From Lachnospiraceae bacterium UBA3772 (GTDB lineage Bacteria > Bacillota > Clostridia > Lachnospirales > Lachnospiraceae), in NCBI GenBank assembly GCA_002371025.1, contig DFFQ01000207.1, positions 1-64,000 on the forward strand: a stretch of DNA of 64,000 nt, read 5' to 3'. The notes below the pieces were generated by a model. The model searched no databases. It had not been told where the DNA came from and saw nothing but the letters and a program-made list of their open reading frames with translations. A program made the translations under genes and the position numbers. This document shows, in pieces, positions 15,786 to 24,464 of this stretch. The number at the start of each line of letters is the position of its first letter. Positions within the stretch are counted from its first letter, which is position 1.

Positions 15786-18596
15786 ATGGAAGACAAACTT
15801 AAAGATTGGAAAATCGGGGATCCGATGATCAATGAAAATGATTATTGGCAGGATCCAAATTACGTGGCGGAGGATAAAGAAAAGGAAAAGCTGGTTTTAA
15901 AACTGGCTACTATGATCACTGACCGTTATGTTAAGAAATTTATGAAGAAGATCAATAACAGGGATCCGGAATATTGGATGCTGGACATGATACTTGATAA
16001 AGAGCAGGTCAGATTTCTCATTAATTTCAAAAAAACAAGAGTGCCATATAGCATAGAAGAACTGGCAAAAATGAATAAAATGAGTGTGGAAGATACTGAA
16101 AAAATGGTGGACAGGCTGGTCTGGATCGGAATTATAGAGATGAACCGCGCCAAAACAGAAGATAAACATAAGCAGTATGAACTTCCAATATTTGTGCCGG
16201 GTTCAGCAGAATTTATGATGATGCAGGATAAACTAACAGATGAATTTCCACAGCTGGCTACATTTTTCAATCTGATGACACAGCTTCCACTTGGAGGGAT
16301 CACCCAGATGGTGCCACCGGGAGGTGCAGGTGTCGGAATGCATGTTATTCCTGTTGAGAAAGCCATCAGTCTTGAAAATGAATCAGTGCCGGTGGAACAT
16401 CTTTCTAGATGGATCGATATGTATGATAAATTCGGCATTTCTGAATGTTCCTGCAGAAAACAGCAGGCCATGAGAGGCGAAGGAAGCGGTGAGATCCGCG
16501 GTGAATATTGCATTGGTATGGGCGATATGGCGGAATATATGGACAGCCGTGGCATTGGACATTACATTTCAAAGGAAGAGGTTTACGAGATCCTTGAGAG
16601 AGCTGAAAGACACGGATATGTGCATCAGATAACCAATATTGATGGAGAGGGAAAGATAGTTGCAATCTGTAACTGCGCTCCCGGAGTCTGTAATGCACTT
16701 CGTACTTCGCAGCTTTACAATACGCCAAATCTTTCTGCATCTGCCTACAGGGCTCACGTAGATAAGGAAAAGTGCGTAGCCTGTGGAAAATGTGTGGAGG
16801 TTTGCCCGGTTGGAGCGGCAAAGCTTGGACAGAAACTCTGTAAGAGAAATGGTGCCGAAGTCACTTATCCAAAGACTGAGCTTCCAGATAAGAAAAAATG
16901 GGGGCCTGATAAATGGAATTATAATTATCGTGATGATGCAAAGATCAATTGTTATGATACGGGAACTGCTCCTTGTAAAACTGCGTGTCCGGTACATTTG
17001 TCAGTGCAGGGATATATAAAAATGGCAGCAGAAGGAAGATTTGAGGATGCATTAAAGCTTATAAAGCAGGACAATCCATTTCCAATGATCTGCGGCGCTG
17101 TATGTAACAGAAGATGCGAGGATGCATGTACCAGGGGAACAATTGATGAGCCTCTTGCTATTGACGAGATAAAGAAATATATAGCTTCTTTAGATTTAAG
17201 TAAGGAAAATAGATATATTCCACTATGCGAGAAGCATGATGGGGGTATGTGGTCCGATGATTATAAAATGGCTATTATCGGTGCGGGACCTGCAGGCCTT
17301 GCAGCGGCATACTTCTTAAGAAGAGACGGCTATCCGGTTACCATTTTCGAGAAGGAAAAAAAGCCAGGCGGAATGCTTATGAATGGCATCCCAAGTTATC
17401 GTCTTGAAAAGGATATAATAGAGGCGGAAATTGATGTTATAAAAGAGATGGGTGTCGAGATAAGGTGCAACGTGGAAGTAGGGAGAGATGTTACATTTGA
17501 ATCCCTTAGAAATGAAGGCTATAAGGCTTTCTTTATCGCCGTGGGATGTCAGGGCGGAAGAAAAACAGGAGTTCCTGGGGAAGATTCTGAGGGCGTTATG
17601 ACAGGCGTTGATTTCCTAAGGATGATCAATGCTGATAATTCCAAAAAGATAAGCGGAGAAACAGTTGTTGTAGGCGGCGGAAATGTTGCTATAGACGTGG
17701 CTAGAACTGCTGTAAGGGCGGGGGATGCAAAAGTTAAAATGCTCTGTCTTGAAAGTTTAGAGGAAATGCCTGCCGCAAAGGATGAGATCGCTGAGGCAAG
17801 AGAAGAGGGAATTGAGATAATCAACAGTTACGGACCTAAGGAGATACTTACTGAAAATGGGCGGGTTAAAGGTATCATTTTTAAGAAGTGCTTATCAGTA
17901 AAGGATGCTGACGGAAGGTTTAATCCTTCTTATGATGAAAATGATACTCTGACCATTGAGTGTGAAAATGTGCTTCTTTCAATCGGTCAGTCTATCATTT
18001 GGAATGATCTTCTTAAGGGAACTAAGGTGAAATTAAGACCAAATGGTGGTATAATCGCAGACGAGCTTACGCTGCAGACTGACGAGCCGGATATATTTGC
18101 CGGGGGAGATGTTTTTACAGGTCCTAGATTTGCGATTGACGCCATAGCAGGCGGCAGGGAAGCGGCAGTGTCTATGAACCGCTTCGTGCATCCTGGTAAC
18201 AGGCTTGATCTGGCGAGAGATAGAAGGAAGTTCATCGAGTTTGATAAAAATGATATTCAGAGTGAAAGTTTTGATACTGCGCCAAGACAGATTCCTGGAA
18301 GAAAACAGGGAATTGCCAGCGAAACATTTGAAGATCTGAGGCTTACATTTACCGAGGAACAGGTTAAGAAGGAAGCCACGAGATGCCTTGGATGCGGCGC
18401 CACAACAGTGGATGAGCATCGCTGCATAGGATGTGGACTTTGCACAACGAAGTGCGAATTCGACGCCATCCATCTTACCCGCGACATTCCAGAGGCCAGC
18501 ACTATGGTAAGAGCAGAAGATAAATTTAGCAAGGTAGGCCCATACGCCGCAAAACGCGCCGTAAAGATAGTAGTTAACAAAATTAAAGGTGAGTAG
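15786..18596 (+). CDS. multi-domain Fe-S / FAD-NAD(P) oxidoreductase (GltD-like)
   Basis: A 936-residue protein. Residues 1-115 are helical with a possible winged-helix segment (YSIEELAKMNKMSVEDTEKMV). A Cys-containing region (ECSCRKQ, CNCAPGVCNA) leads to a ferredoxin pair around CVACGKCVEVCPVG (about 325-345). The GltD-type segment has CKTACPVHLSVQGYI and CGAVCNRRCEDACTRG, then FAD-binding GAGPAGLAAAYFLRRDG (about 497) and NAD(P)-binding GGGNVAIDVARTAVRAG (about 628). A C-terminal ferredoxin motif has CIGCGLCTTKCEFDAI (about 880). It should move electrons between NAD(P)H, FAD and Fe-S centres; the partner is unknown. Ribosome site AAAGGAGG precedes ATG 15786. The last base of its TAG is the first base of a palindromic repeat. 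Confidence 0.85.
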   Translation: MEDKLKDWKIGDPMINENDYWQDPNYVAEDKEKEKLVLKLATMITDRYVKKFMKKINNRDPEYWMLDMILDKEQVRFLINFKKTRVPYSIEELAKMNKMSVEDTEKMVDRLVWIGIIEMNRAKTEDKHKQYELPIFVPGSAEFMMMQDKLTDEFPQLATFFNLMTQLPLGGITQMVPPGGAGVGMHVIPVEKAISLENESVPVEHLSRWIDMYDKFGISECSCRKQQAMRGEGSGEIRGEYCIGMGDMAEYMDSRGIGHYISKEEVYEILERAERHGYVHQITNIDGEGKIVAICNCAPGVCNALRTSQLYNTPNLSASAYRAHVDKEKCVACGKCVEVCPVGAAKLGQKLCKRNGAEVTYPKTELPDKKKWGPDKWNYNYRDDAKINCYDTGTAPCKTACPVHLSVQGYIKMAAEGRFEDALKLIKQDNPFPMICGAVCNRRCEDACTRGTIDEPLAIDEIKKYIASLDLSKENRYIPLCEKHDGGMWSDDYKMAIIGAGPAGLAAAYFLRRDGYPVTIFEKEKKPGGMLMNGIPSYRLEKDIIEAEIDVIKEMGVEIRCNVEVGRDVTFESLRNEGYKAFFIAVGCQGGRKTGVPGEDSEGVMTGVDFLRMINADNSKKISGETVVVGGGNVAIDVARTAVRAGDAKVKMLCLESLEEMPAAKDEIAEAREEGIEIINSYGPKEILTENGRVKGIIFKKCLSVKDADGRFNPSYDENDTLTIECENVLLSIGQSIIWNDLLKGTKVKLRPNGGIIADELTLQTDEPDIFAGGDVFTGPRFAIDAIAGGREAAVSMNRFVHPGNRLDLARDRRKFIEFDKNDIQSESFDTAPRQIPGRKQGIASETFEDLRLTFTEEQVKKEATRCLGCGATTVDEHRCIGCGLCTTKCEFDAIHLTRDIPEASTMVRAEDKFSKVGPYAAKRAVKIVVNKIKGE

Positions 18597-18650
18597 TTAA
18601 CATAAAAGTGGACCATGGTCCCGGGGGTTGTGGTCCATATTTATGTAAAC
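18596..18650 (+). repeat. palindromic repeat, forward; shares stop-codon base
   Basis: GTTAAC left end, CCATGGTCCCGGGGGTTGTGG core, GTAAAC right end. The first G is the last base of the oxidoreductase TAG stop. Confidence 0.92.
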
Positions 18651-18652
18651 TG

Positions 18653-18688
18653 AAAATGAGACACAGTCATGGGGAGTATGGCTCATTT
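18653..18688 (+). repeat. decayed palindromic repeat directly after an intact copy
   Basis: AAAATGAG left arm, a mutated core (CAGTCATGGGGAGTATGG) and a CTCATTT right arm. Confidence 0.5.
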
Positions 18689-18748
18689 GAAAAAATATCA
18701 TTTTTATTATACTATTAGTTAGAGTTTTAAAACGGAGGATATAATAAA

Positions 18749-18994
18749 ATGGAACATTTCAGCATGCCATTAAAGGGCGTTTGTTCAGTTAAAGTTGATT
18801 TTGATATGGAGGATGGATTACTTCACAACGTGAAATTCACAGGCGGTTGCGATGGTAATTTAAAAGCCATCGGAAGACTTGTTGAGGGAAAGAAAGCAAC
18901 TGAGATTGCTGACATTTTAAGAGGCAACAAATGTGGCTTTAAGTCAACATCCTGCGCAGACCAGCTGGCACAGGCTATAGATAAGATTCAGTAA
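18749..18994 (+). CDS. TSCPD domain-containing small protein (TIGR03905-like)
   Basis: An 81-residue protein with GVCSVKVDFDMEDG, FTGGCDGNLKAIGRLVEGK and CGFKSTSCADQLAQAI. The conserved Cys and the S/T-SC-x-D pattern match the TSCPD domain also found at the C-terminus of some vitamin B12-dependent ribonucleotide reductases. Stand-alone versions are common in Clostridia, role unknown. Ribosome site CGGAGG precedes ATG 18749. It is isolated between palindromic repeats, so it is probably monocistronic. Confidence 0.85.
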   Translation: MEHFSMPLKGVCSVKVDFDMEDGLLHNVKFTGGCDGNLKAIGRLVEGKKATEIADILRGNKCGFKSTSCADQLAQAIDKIQ

Positions 18995-18998
18995 ATCG

Positions 18999-19064
18999 AT
19001 TTACATAAAAATGAGCCATAGTCCCGGGAATGAGCCATAGTCCCGGGGAGTATGGCTCATTTTT
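18999..19064 (+). repeat. palindromic repeat, forward, with duplicated left half
   Basis: The 19-bp segment AATGAGCCATAGTCCCGGG occurs twice in tandem (19010-19028 and 19029-19047) before the single right arm GAGTATGGCTCATTTTTT. Confidence 0.9.
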
Positions 19065-19082
19065 TAAATTTGATTGGTTTGT

Positions 19083-19111
19083 TTGACAATGAGTCATTTT
19101 GGGTTTACAAT
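19083..19111 (+). promoter_or_regulatory. promoter of the thi operon
   Basis: TTGACA at 19083-19088, 17-base spacer, TACAAT at 19106-19111. It lies about 30 bases before the TPP riboswitch. Confidence 0.7.
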
Positions 19112-19139
19112 TATTAACTGTTTAAATTAAATAACAATG

Positions 19140-19225
19140 ATATGCGGGAGCTTGTGTGCCAGGCTGAGAGGAAGTTAAGAACTTCGACCGGTAACCTGAT
19201 TTGGATAATGCCAACGTAGGGATGA
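19140..19225 (+). ncRNA. TPP riboswitch (THI element)
   Basis: The conserved aptamer segments are all present: GCGGGAG, GGCTGAGAGG, GACCGGTAACCTGATTTGG and ATAATGCCAACGTAGGGA. It binds thiamine pyrophosphate and lies upstream of thiE-thiS-thiF-thiG-thiH. A hairpin with T-run at 19273-19301 provides a plausible transcription-termination platform. Confidence 0.95.
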
Positions 19226-19272
19226 TAAACTGAATTTTAAAGATCAGCTTGTTTTAATATTACGATTTTATG

Positions 19273-19301
19273 GAGTATCCTTTTTGGGGTACTCTTTTTT
19301 T
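19273..19301 (+). terminator. terminator in the TPP riboswitch expression platform
   Basis: GAGTATCC pairs with GGGTACTC (one G-U) across a short T-rich loop and is followed by T7. It is placed right for TPP-dependent premature termination. Confidence 0.75.
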
Positions 19302-19388
19302 GCGTAGGCAACGAGGCGAGAGGGCATTGCGAAGTTGAGCCATAAGGCGAGATGCACGAAGTTGATCCGCAAGTCGAGATATTGACTA
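19302..19388 (+). repeat. degenerate short tandem repeats between riboswitch and thiE
   Basis: About three units of 25-28 bases built on CGAAGTTGA...AAGGCGAGAT (for example at 19330 and 19358). No coding potential is seen. Confidence 0.4.
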
Positions 19389-19393
19389 AATAA

Positions 19394-19448
19394 GTTAACA
19401 TAAAAATGGACCATAGCCTCCGGGACCTAGGTCCACTTTTATGTAAAC
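19394..19448 (-). repeat. palindromic repeat, reverse, inside the thi leader
   Basis: GTTAAC and GTAAAC ends; core CCATAGCCTCCGGGACCTAGG. It lies between the riboswitch terminator and the thiE ribosome site (AAAGGAGAT from 19450), so thi mRNA must be transcribed through it. Confidence 0.93.
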
Positions 19449-19462
19449 TAAAAGGAGATAAG

Positions 19463-20086
19463 ATGGCAGATAAAAAATTATATTTTATTACGGACAGTTC
19501 AGAGTATGAGAGGGACGAGTTCCTTCGTAGAGTTGAAGAGGCTTTAAAGGCCGGGGTGTCTTTGATACAGCTTCGTGAAAAAAATAAAACTACAAGAGAA
19601 TATATAGAAATGGCGACAGCAGTGCATGAGCTGACAAAAAAATATAATGTGCCTCTTATAATAGATGACCGTGTGGATGTAATGCTGGCGGTTGATGCGG
19701 AAGGTGTCCATCTTGGCGCAGAAGATATGCCCCTTGATATGGCAAGAAAGCTGATCGGTCCGGATAAAATCCTGGGTGCCACCACAAAAACAGTTGAAGC
19801 CGCTCGTGCCGCTTATGAAAATGGAGCTGATTATCTTGGGGTTGGAGCCATTTTTCCAACTACTACAAAGGTTAAGACAATTCTTACTTCGACAGATACG
19901 CTTTCAAAAATATGCAAAAATGTTCCTATCCCCGTTTTTGCTATAGGTGGTCTTAATCCTTCTAATTTAGATGTGTTAAATGGAATTGATATTGAAGGAG
20001 TCTGCGTTGTATCAGCTATTATGAAGGCTGATTCACCTTATAATGCCACATTAGAGATGCAGAGAGCAATCTCCCAGCTGAATTAA
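19463..20086 (+). CDS. thiE: thiamine phosphate synthase
   Basis: A 207-residue TIM-barrel enzyme joining HMP-PP and thiazole phosphate. The start is ATG 19463, after AAAGGAGAT; an in-frame ATG at 19406 lies in the repeat and is rejected. Signature segments are LIQLREKNK, LIIDDRVDVMLAVDAEGVHLGAEDMP, GATTKT, ADYLGVGAIFPTTTK and AIGGLNPSN. It is the first gene of a thi operon behind a TPP riboswitch, so it is expected to be repressed by TPP. Confidence 0.96.
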   Translation: MADKKLYFITDSSEYERDEFLRRVEEALKAGVSLIQLREKNKTTREYIEMATAVHELTKKYNVPLIIDDRVDVMLAVDAEGVHLGAEDMPLDMARKLIGPDKILGATTKTVEAARAAYENGADYLGVGAIFPTTTKVKTILTSTDTLSKICKNVPIPVFAIGGLNPSNLDVLNGIDIEGVCVVSAIMKADSPYNATLEMQRAISQLN

Positions 20087-20143
20087 TATTAAGCTGAACT
20101 AAATAAAAAAATTAAGATAGATTTTTTTTAGAAAGGAGCTCAT

Positions 20144-20338
20144 ATGGTAAAAGTAAATGGCGAGTCATATGAAATGGATGGCAGATCGGTAGCATTTATG
20201 CTGGATAGTCTTAACTATGACAGGACAAAGATCGCAGTTGAACTTAACGAGGATATAGTTCCTAAGCAAACTTATGAAGAGACAATCTTAAAAAACGGTG
20301 ACGTAGTTGAAGTAGTAAGTTTTGTGGGCGGCGGCTGA
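20144..20338 (+). CDS. thiS: sulfur carrier protein ThiS
   Basis: A 64-residue ubiquitin-like sulfur carrier. It begins VKVNGESYEM and ends VEVVSFVGGG, with the essential C-terminal Gly-Gly that ThiF adenylylates. AAAGGAG precedes ATG 20144. It delivers sulfur for thiazole formation by ThiG and sits between thiE and thiF. Confidence 0.95.
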   Translation: MVKVNGESYEMDGRSVAFMLDSLNYDRTKIAVELNEDIVPKQTYEETILKNGDVVEVVSFVGGG

Positions 20339-20409
20339 TAAAGGAGATTTTTTTTCATTAATCAGCAGCTTGTATATTCATAAATTCAGTACTTAGTGAG
20401 GGAATCATC

Positions 20410-21051
20410 ATGAACAACATTCCATCAAAAGAAGAATTTTACGAGGCACTTAGTGTAAGGCATGGCAAGGAAAATCAAGAAAAATTCCAGGCAGCGACGG
20501 TTGCAGTTTGTGGTCTTGGGGGCCTTGGTTCAAATATTTCCATCTGCCTTGCAAGAGCGGGTGTAGGAAAACTCATTTTAATTGACTTCGATAAGGTTGA
20601 TATAACAAACATTCATAGACAGCAGTATAAGCTTGCTCAGATCGGAATGGATAAAACAAAGGCGTTAGCAGAAAATCTGAGAGAGATAAATCCATTTATG
20701 GAAATAGAAACTCATCAAACAAGAGTAAATGAATCTAACATCCACGATCTTATCCAGGAGGCGGAAATAGTCTGCGAGGCATTTGATAATGCTACGAGCA
20801 AGGCTATGCTGGTTAATTATGTTTTGGAACATTTTCCAGATAAATATATAATTTCAGGATCCGGAATGGCTGGATTTAAAAGCGCGAATATGATAAAAAC
20901 AAAGAAATTATCAAAAAGGTTTTATCTTTGCGGCGACGGTGTCAGTGATGTAAATCAGGGAATCGGACTCATTTCATCAAGAGTTATGGTCTGCGCTGCA
21001 CACGAGGCCCATATGGTTCTAAGAATCCTTATGGGTGAGACGGATGTGTAA
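20410..21051 (+). CDS. thiF: ThiS adenylyltransferase ThiF
   Basis: A 213-residue E1-like enzyme: nucleotide-binding GLGGLGSNISICLARAG, LIDFDKVDITNIHRQQY and DNATSKAMLVNYV. It activates the ThiS C-terminus with ATP. No zinc-binding CxxC pairs are visible, as in the short ThiF form. Ribosome site GAGGGAATC is modest. Its 3' end, including the stop codon, is the first unit of a degenerate tandem repeat (21036-21190). Confidence 0.93.
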   Translation: MNNIPSKEEFYEALSVRHGKENQEKFQAATVAVCGLGGLGSNISICLARAGVGKLILIDFDKVDITNIHRQQYKLAQIGMDKTKALAENLREINPFMEIETHQTRVNESNIHDLIQEAEIVCEAFDNATSKAMLVNYVLEHFPDKYIISGSGMAGFKSANMIKTKKLSKRFYLCGDGVSDVNQGIGLISSRVMVCAAHEAHMVLRILMGETDV

Positions 21052-21190
21052 ATTAAGCGTGAGGAGCCGCATGAGGTGACGGACGTGTGATTTAGCGCTT
21101 GGAAGCCGCAAAAAGAGGCAGATGAGTAAATTAGCGCCAAGGATTCGCATGAAGTAGACGGATGTGTAAATTAAGCGCTACCCGCAATGC
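21036..21190 (+). repeat. degenerate tandem duplication of the thiF 3' tail
   Basis: Four units of about 38-42 bases, each starting with a variant of GACGGATGTGTAAATTAAGCG (near 21039, 21078, 21117 and 21157). The first unit contains the last thiF codons and stop; the others are noncoding and diverged. Confidence 0.75.
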
Positions 21191-21330
21191 CTGAAAAAAG
21201 TTAAGACTTCTAGGGCTGATATGAGAAAATGATGAGATAGCGCTGTGGTCATGAAAAGCAAGCTAAATTAAAAGTCATTCGTCATGCCACAAAAGTTAAA
21301 TAATATTTGGAATAAAAAGAGGAAAAAAAT

Positions 21331-22110
21331 ATGATAGATAATAAAAACAGTGACAAGCTTGTGATCGGTGGCAGGGAGTTTAATTCCCGCTTTATCCTTG
21401 GGTCTGGCAAATATTCCATGAAGCTTATCGAAGCTGCTATAAAGGATGCCGGGGCCGAGATAATCACACTTGCGGTAAGACGTACAAATACAAAGGAAGA
21501 GGAAAATATCCTTGATTTCATCCCTGAAAATGTAACCCTCCTTCCTAATACAAGTGGCGCAAGAGATGCAAAGGAAGCTGTAAGAATAGCACGCCTGGCA
21601 AGGGAACTGGGCTGTGGTGATATGGTAAAGATTGAGATAATGAAAGATACTAAATATCTTCTGCCTGATAACTATGAAACTATCAAAGCTACTGAAATAC
21701 TTGCAAAAGAAGGCTTTATTGTAATGCCTTATATGTATCCGGATCTAAACTGTGCAAGAGAGCTTGTAAATGTTGGCGCAGCTTCAGTTATGCCTCTTGC
21801 TTCACCTATAGGTTCAAATAAGGGACTTGCAACAAAAGAATTCATACAGATTCTGATTGATGAGATAGATCTTCCTATTATTGTTGACGCAGGCATTGGA
21901 AAGCCTTCTCAGGCCTGCGAAGCAATGGAAATGGGTGCTGCCGCAGTTATGGCAAATACAGCCCTTGCTACATCAGGTGATCTTATGCTTATGGCATCAG
22001 CTTTTAAGGATGCGATAAATGCAGGTCGTAAGGCTTATCTTTCAGGACTTGGCCGCGTACTCCAGAGAGGAGCAGCATCCTCAGATCCACTTACAGGATT
22101 TCTTAGATAG
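21331..22110 (+). CDS. thiG: thiazole synthase ThiG
   Basis: A 259-residue TIM-barrel enzyme making the thiazole phosphate from DXP, dehydroglycine and ThiS thiocarboxylate. Signature segments are [42 protein letters not shown] (Schiff-base Lys region), [12 protein letters not shown] and [24 protein letters not shown]. Ribosome site AGAGGAAAA precedes ATG 21331. The 3' tail is duplicated in the following spacer. Confidence 0.97.
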   Translation: MIDNKNSDKLVIGGREFNSRFILGSGKYSMKLIEAAIKDAGAEIITLAVRRTNTKEEENILDFIPENVTLLPNTSGARDAKEAVRIARLARELGCGDMVKIEIMKDTKYLLPDNYETIKATEILAKEGFIVMPYMYPDLNCARELVNVGAASVMPLASPIGSNKGLATKEFIQILIDEIDLPIIVDAGIGKPSQACEAMEMGAAAVMANTALATSGDLMLMASAFKDAINAGRKAYLSGLGRVLQRGAASSDPLTGFLR

Positions 22111-22252
22111 AAGTAGAAAACATAAGGATATTCTCATACAGGATTCCTAAGATAGAAGCAGAAAGAGTAATGGAATTATCACACCGGAATCCTGATCTAG
22201 AAAATAAAGAACAGGGAAAGTGGTACATAGGAATCATAGAGTAGAAGTAACA
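22093..22252 (+). repeat. degenerate tandem duplication of the thiG 3' tail
   Basis: Units start near 22093, 22138, 22183 and 22225; the first three are exactly 45 bases apart. Each begins with a variant of ACAGGATTCCTAAGATAGAAG. Unit 1 includes the thiG stop codon, and sequence identity falls with distance from the gene. Confidence 0.8.
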
Positions 22253-22308
22253 TTTGTATGGATAAACAGTAAGGAAACGGCATAGTGTTTCTTATCCAGG
22301 AGGCAGAT

Positions 22309-23568
22309 ATGGAGAATCATTTTTTTGTAGATTCGGATGAATTATCCCCAAAGGCATTGGAGATCAAGCATAGAATAGAATCTGATCCAAAGGCCAGAAC
22401 AAATCATATGGAATATCTTCCGGGGATGGATGTTCTTAAGTCAGATATATGTGAAAAAGTAATGAGTCATATGAAATCATATGACTACAGCAAATACACA
22501 GCGTTGGATGTAAGAAGAGCGCTTAACCATGAAAGATGCACGATTGATGATTTCAAGGCGCTTCTTTCACCGGCGGCAGAGCCATTTTTAGAGGAAATGG
22601 CGAAGAGAGCAAGCCAGGAGACGAGTAAGCATTTTGGCAACACGGTTTACATTTTTACGCCAATCTATATTGCAAATTATTGCGAGAATTACTGCATTTA
22701 CTGCGGTTTCAACTGCTATAACAAGATAAATCGCCTGAAGCTCAGCCTTGAAGAGATTGAGCATGAGATGAAAGTTATCAGCGACAGCGGAATGGAGGAA
22801 ATCCTTATCCTTACTGGGGAAAGCCCGGCCATGTCGGATGTGAGGTACATCGGTGAGGCATGTAAGGTCGCTAGGAAATATTTTCGCATGGTAGGGATCG
22901 AGGTTTATCCTGTAAATGTTTCTGATTATAAATATCTCCATGAATGTGGCGCGGACTATGTTACGGTTTTCCAGGAAACTTACGACACTGATAGATATGA
23001 GCAGCTACATTTGATGGGAAATAAGAGAATCTGGCCATACCGTTTTGATGCACAGGAAAGAGCCCTGATGGGCGGCATGAGGGGGGTGGCATTTTCAGCC
23101 TTGCTGGGACTTTCAGATTTTAGAAAGGATGCGCTGGCGACAGCCCTCCATGTATTTTTCTTGCAGCGAAAATATCCTCATGCGGAAATGTCACTTTCCT
23201 GCCCAAGGCTCAGACCTATCATAAATAACGAGACCATAAATCCACTTGATGTGGGAGAAAAGCAGCTCTGCCAGATATTATGCGCCTACAGGATCTTCCT
23301 TCCTTTCGCCGGGATCACAGTATCATCTCGCGAATCAGCACAGTTTAGAAATGGCATCGTAAAGATAGCAGCGACCAAGGTATCTGCCGGAGTTTCAACA
23401 GGAATTGGAGATCATGAAGATAAGTATGAAAAAAGAAAAGAAGCAACGGATGTACATGGCGACGAGCAGTTTGAGATAGCTGACGAAAGAAGCCTTCAAA
23501 ATATGTATAGTGACATTTCTGCGGAAGGCCTTCAGCCGGTATTAAATGATTACATATTTACAAGTTAA
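22309..23568 (+). CDS. thiH: 2-iminoacetate synthase ThiH (radical SAM)
   Basis: A 419-residue radical-SAM enzyme cleaving tyrosine to dehydroglycine for ThiG, an anaerobic route. The cluster motif is CENYCIYCGF (about residue 125). Other conserved segments are LTGESPAMS, TVFQETYD, SCPRLRP and STGIGDHE. ATG 22309 is preceded by CCAGGAGG; the in-frame GTG at 22285 lacks a site. The stop TAA (23566-23568) lies inside the GTTAAC end of a palindromic repeat. Confidence 0.96.
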   Translation: MENHFFVDSDELSPKALEIKHRIESDPKARTNHMEYLPGMDVLKSDICEKVMSHMKSYDYSKYTALDVRRALNHERCTIDDFKALLSPAAEPFLEEMAKRASQETSKHFGNTVYIFTPIYIANYCENYCIYCGFNCYNKINRLKLSLEEIEHEMKVISDSGMEEILILTGESPAMSDVRYIGEACKVARKYFRMVGIEVYPVNVSDYKYLHECGADYVTVFQETYDTDRYEQLHLMGNKRIWPYRFDAQERALMGGMRGVAFSALLGLSDFRKDALATALHVFFLQRKYPHAEMSLSCPRLRPIINNETINPLDVGEKQLCQILCAYRIFLPFAGITVSSRESAQFRNGIVKIAATKVSAGVSTGIGDHEDKYEKRKEATDVHGDEQFEIADERSLQNMYSDISAEGLQPVLNDYIFTS

Positions 23569-23617
23569 CATAAAAATGGACCACCCCCCCGGGACTGTGG
23601 TCCATTTTTATGTTAAC
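23564..23617 (-). repeat. palindromic repeat, reverse; supplies the thiH stop codon
   Basis: GTTAAC at both ends; the core is shortened to CCACCCCCCCGGGACTGTGG. The thiH TAA is inside the left end. It separates convergent thiH and the ABC-2 permease gene. Confidence 0.95.
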
Positions 23618-23626
23618 TAGATTCGT

Positions 23627-24460
23627 TCAAGATCCGGTGCCGCTGTAGCGGCTGGCGCCGTACATCCAGAGTTTATAACTCAGGTAAAAGAAGAATACTC
23701 CCGCAAAAGGTGAAAGCCACGAAAGAAGCGGAATTTCATCAGGCCTTAGTATCACAAGGCTTGGGTAGTAAGCGATAAATGCAATGGGCATGATGAATGT
23801 AAAGATAAATCTAAATACCGGGTTAAAAATTGTTATCGGATACTTGGCATATTCTTTGAATCGATATACAAAATCCAGAACGAAAAATGAATTCTGTATC
23901 CAAAAACAAGTTGCAGCTGCAGCGGTCTGAAGCGCGATCATTATAAGGGAAGCCGTGATAAGAAAAATCAAAAGCTTAACAATTGAAAGAAAAGTAAATG
24001 CAAGGCCCATTTTAACCCAGGCATAGATAAGAGTTCCTATGCCGAATGCCAGCTGACCAAGTCCCTTAACATCAAATACTTCCGACTGATAATAAAAGAA
24101 AAGATTTATAGGTCTGAAGCAGTATTTGATAAAATCGCCGGAATAAACATTCATACGAAGACTCCAGTTATTATCAAAGAAACACTGAGCCGGCGTAACG
24201 GAAATAAGTGAAAAACCATACAAAAACAGCATTTCATAATAAGTCCAGTTATTTATTGTTGGAAAATTCCGAAACAGGATCCAGAAACCAACGAAACCGG
24301 AAATATTTGTGCATATCATTCCTATGGTTGAAATGATAAAATCCGCGCGGTAACTCATTTTACTCTTAAGGTCCTGAGCCAGGATCTTAAAATAAATGCG
24401 AAAATAAAATCTCAGGTTGTGTTTTTTCACCGTATCTTCATTTAAAGAAATAGTTTTCAT
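23627..24460 (-). CDS. ABC-2 type transporter permease (second permease)
   Basis: A 277-residue membrane protein; the start at 24460 is chosen because GGAGG lies just upstream on the minus strand, ten codons inside the end of the preceding permease gene. About six hydrophobic segments are visible. The N-terminal FRIYFKILAQDLKSKMSYRADF region and the MNVYSGDFIKYCFRPI segment are typical of the paired ABC-2 (DUF990-like) permeases. It is the third gene of an ATPase-permease-permease operon. Confidence 0.85.
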   Translation of the reverse strand: MKTISLNEDTVKKHNLRFYFRIYFKILAQDLKSKMSYRADFIISTIGMICTNISGFVGFWILFRNFPTINNWTYYEMLFLYGFSLISVTPAQCFFDNNWSLRMNVYSGDFIKYCFRPINLFFYYQSEVFDVKGLGQLAFGIGTLIYAWVKMGLAFTFLSIVKLLIFLITASLIMIALQTAAAATCFWIQNSFFVLDFVYRFKEYAKYPITIFNPVFRFIFTFIMPIAFIAYYPSLVILRPDEIPLLSWLSPFAGVFFFYLSYKLWMYGASRYSGTGS

Positions 24461-24464
24461 CAGA

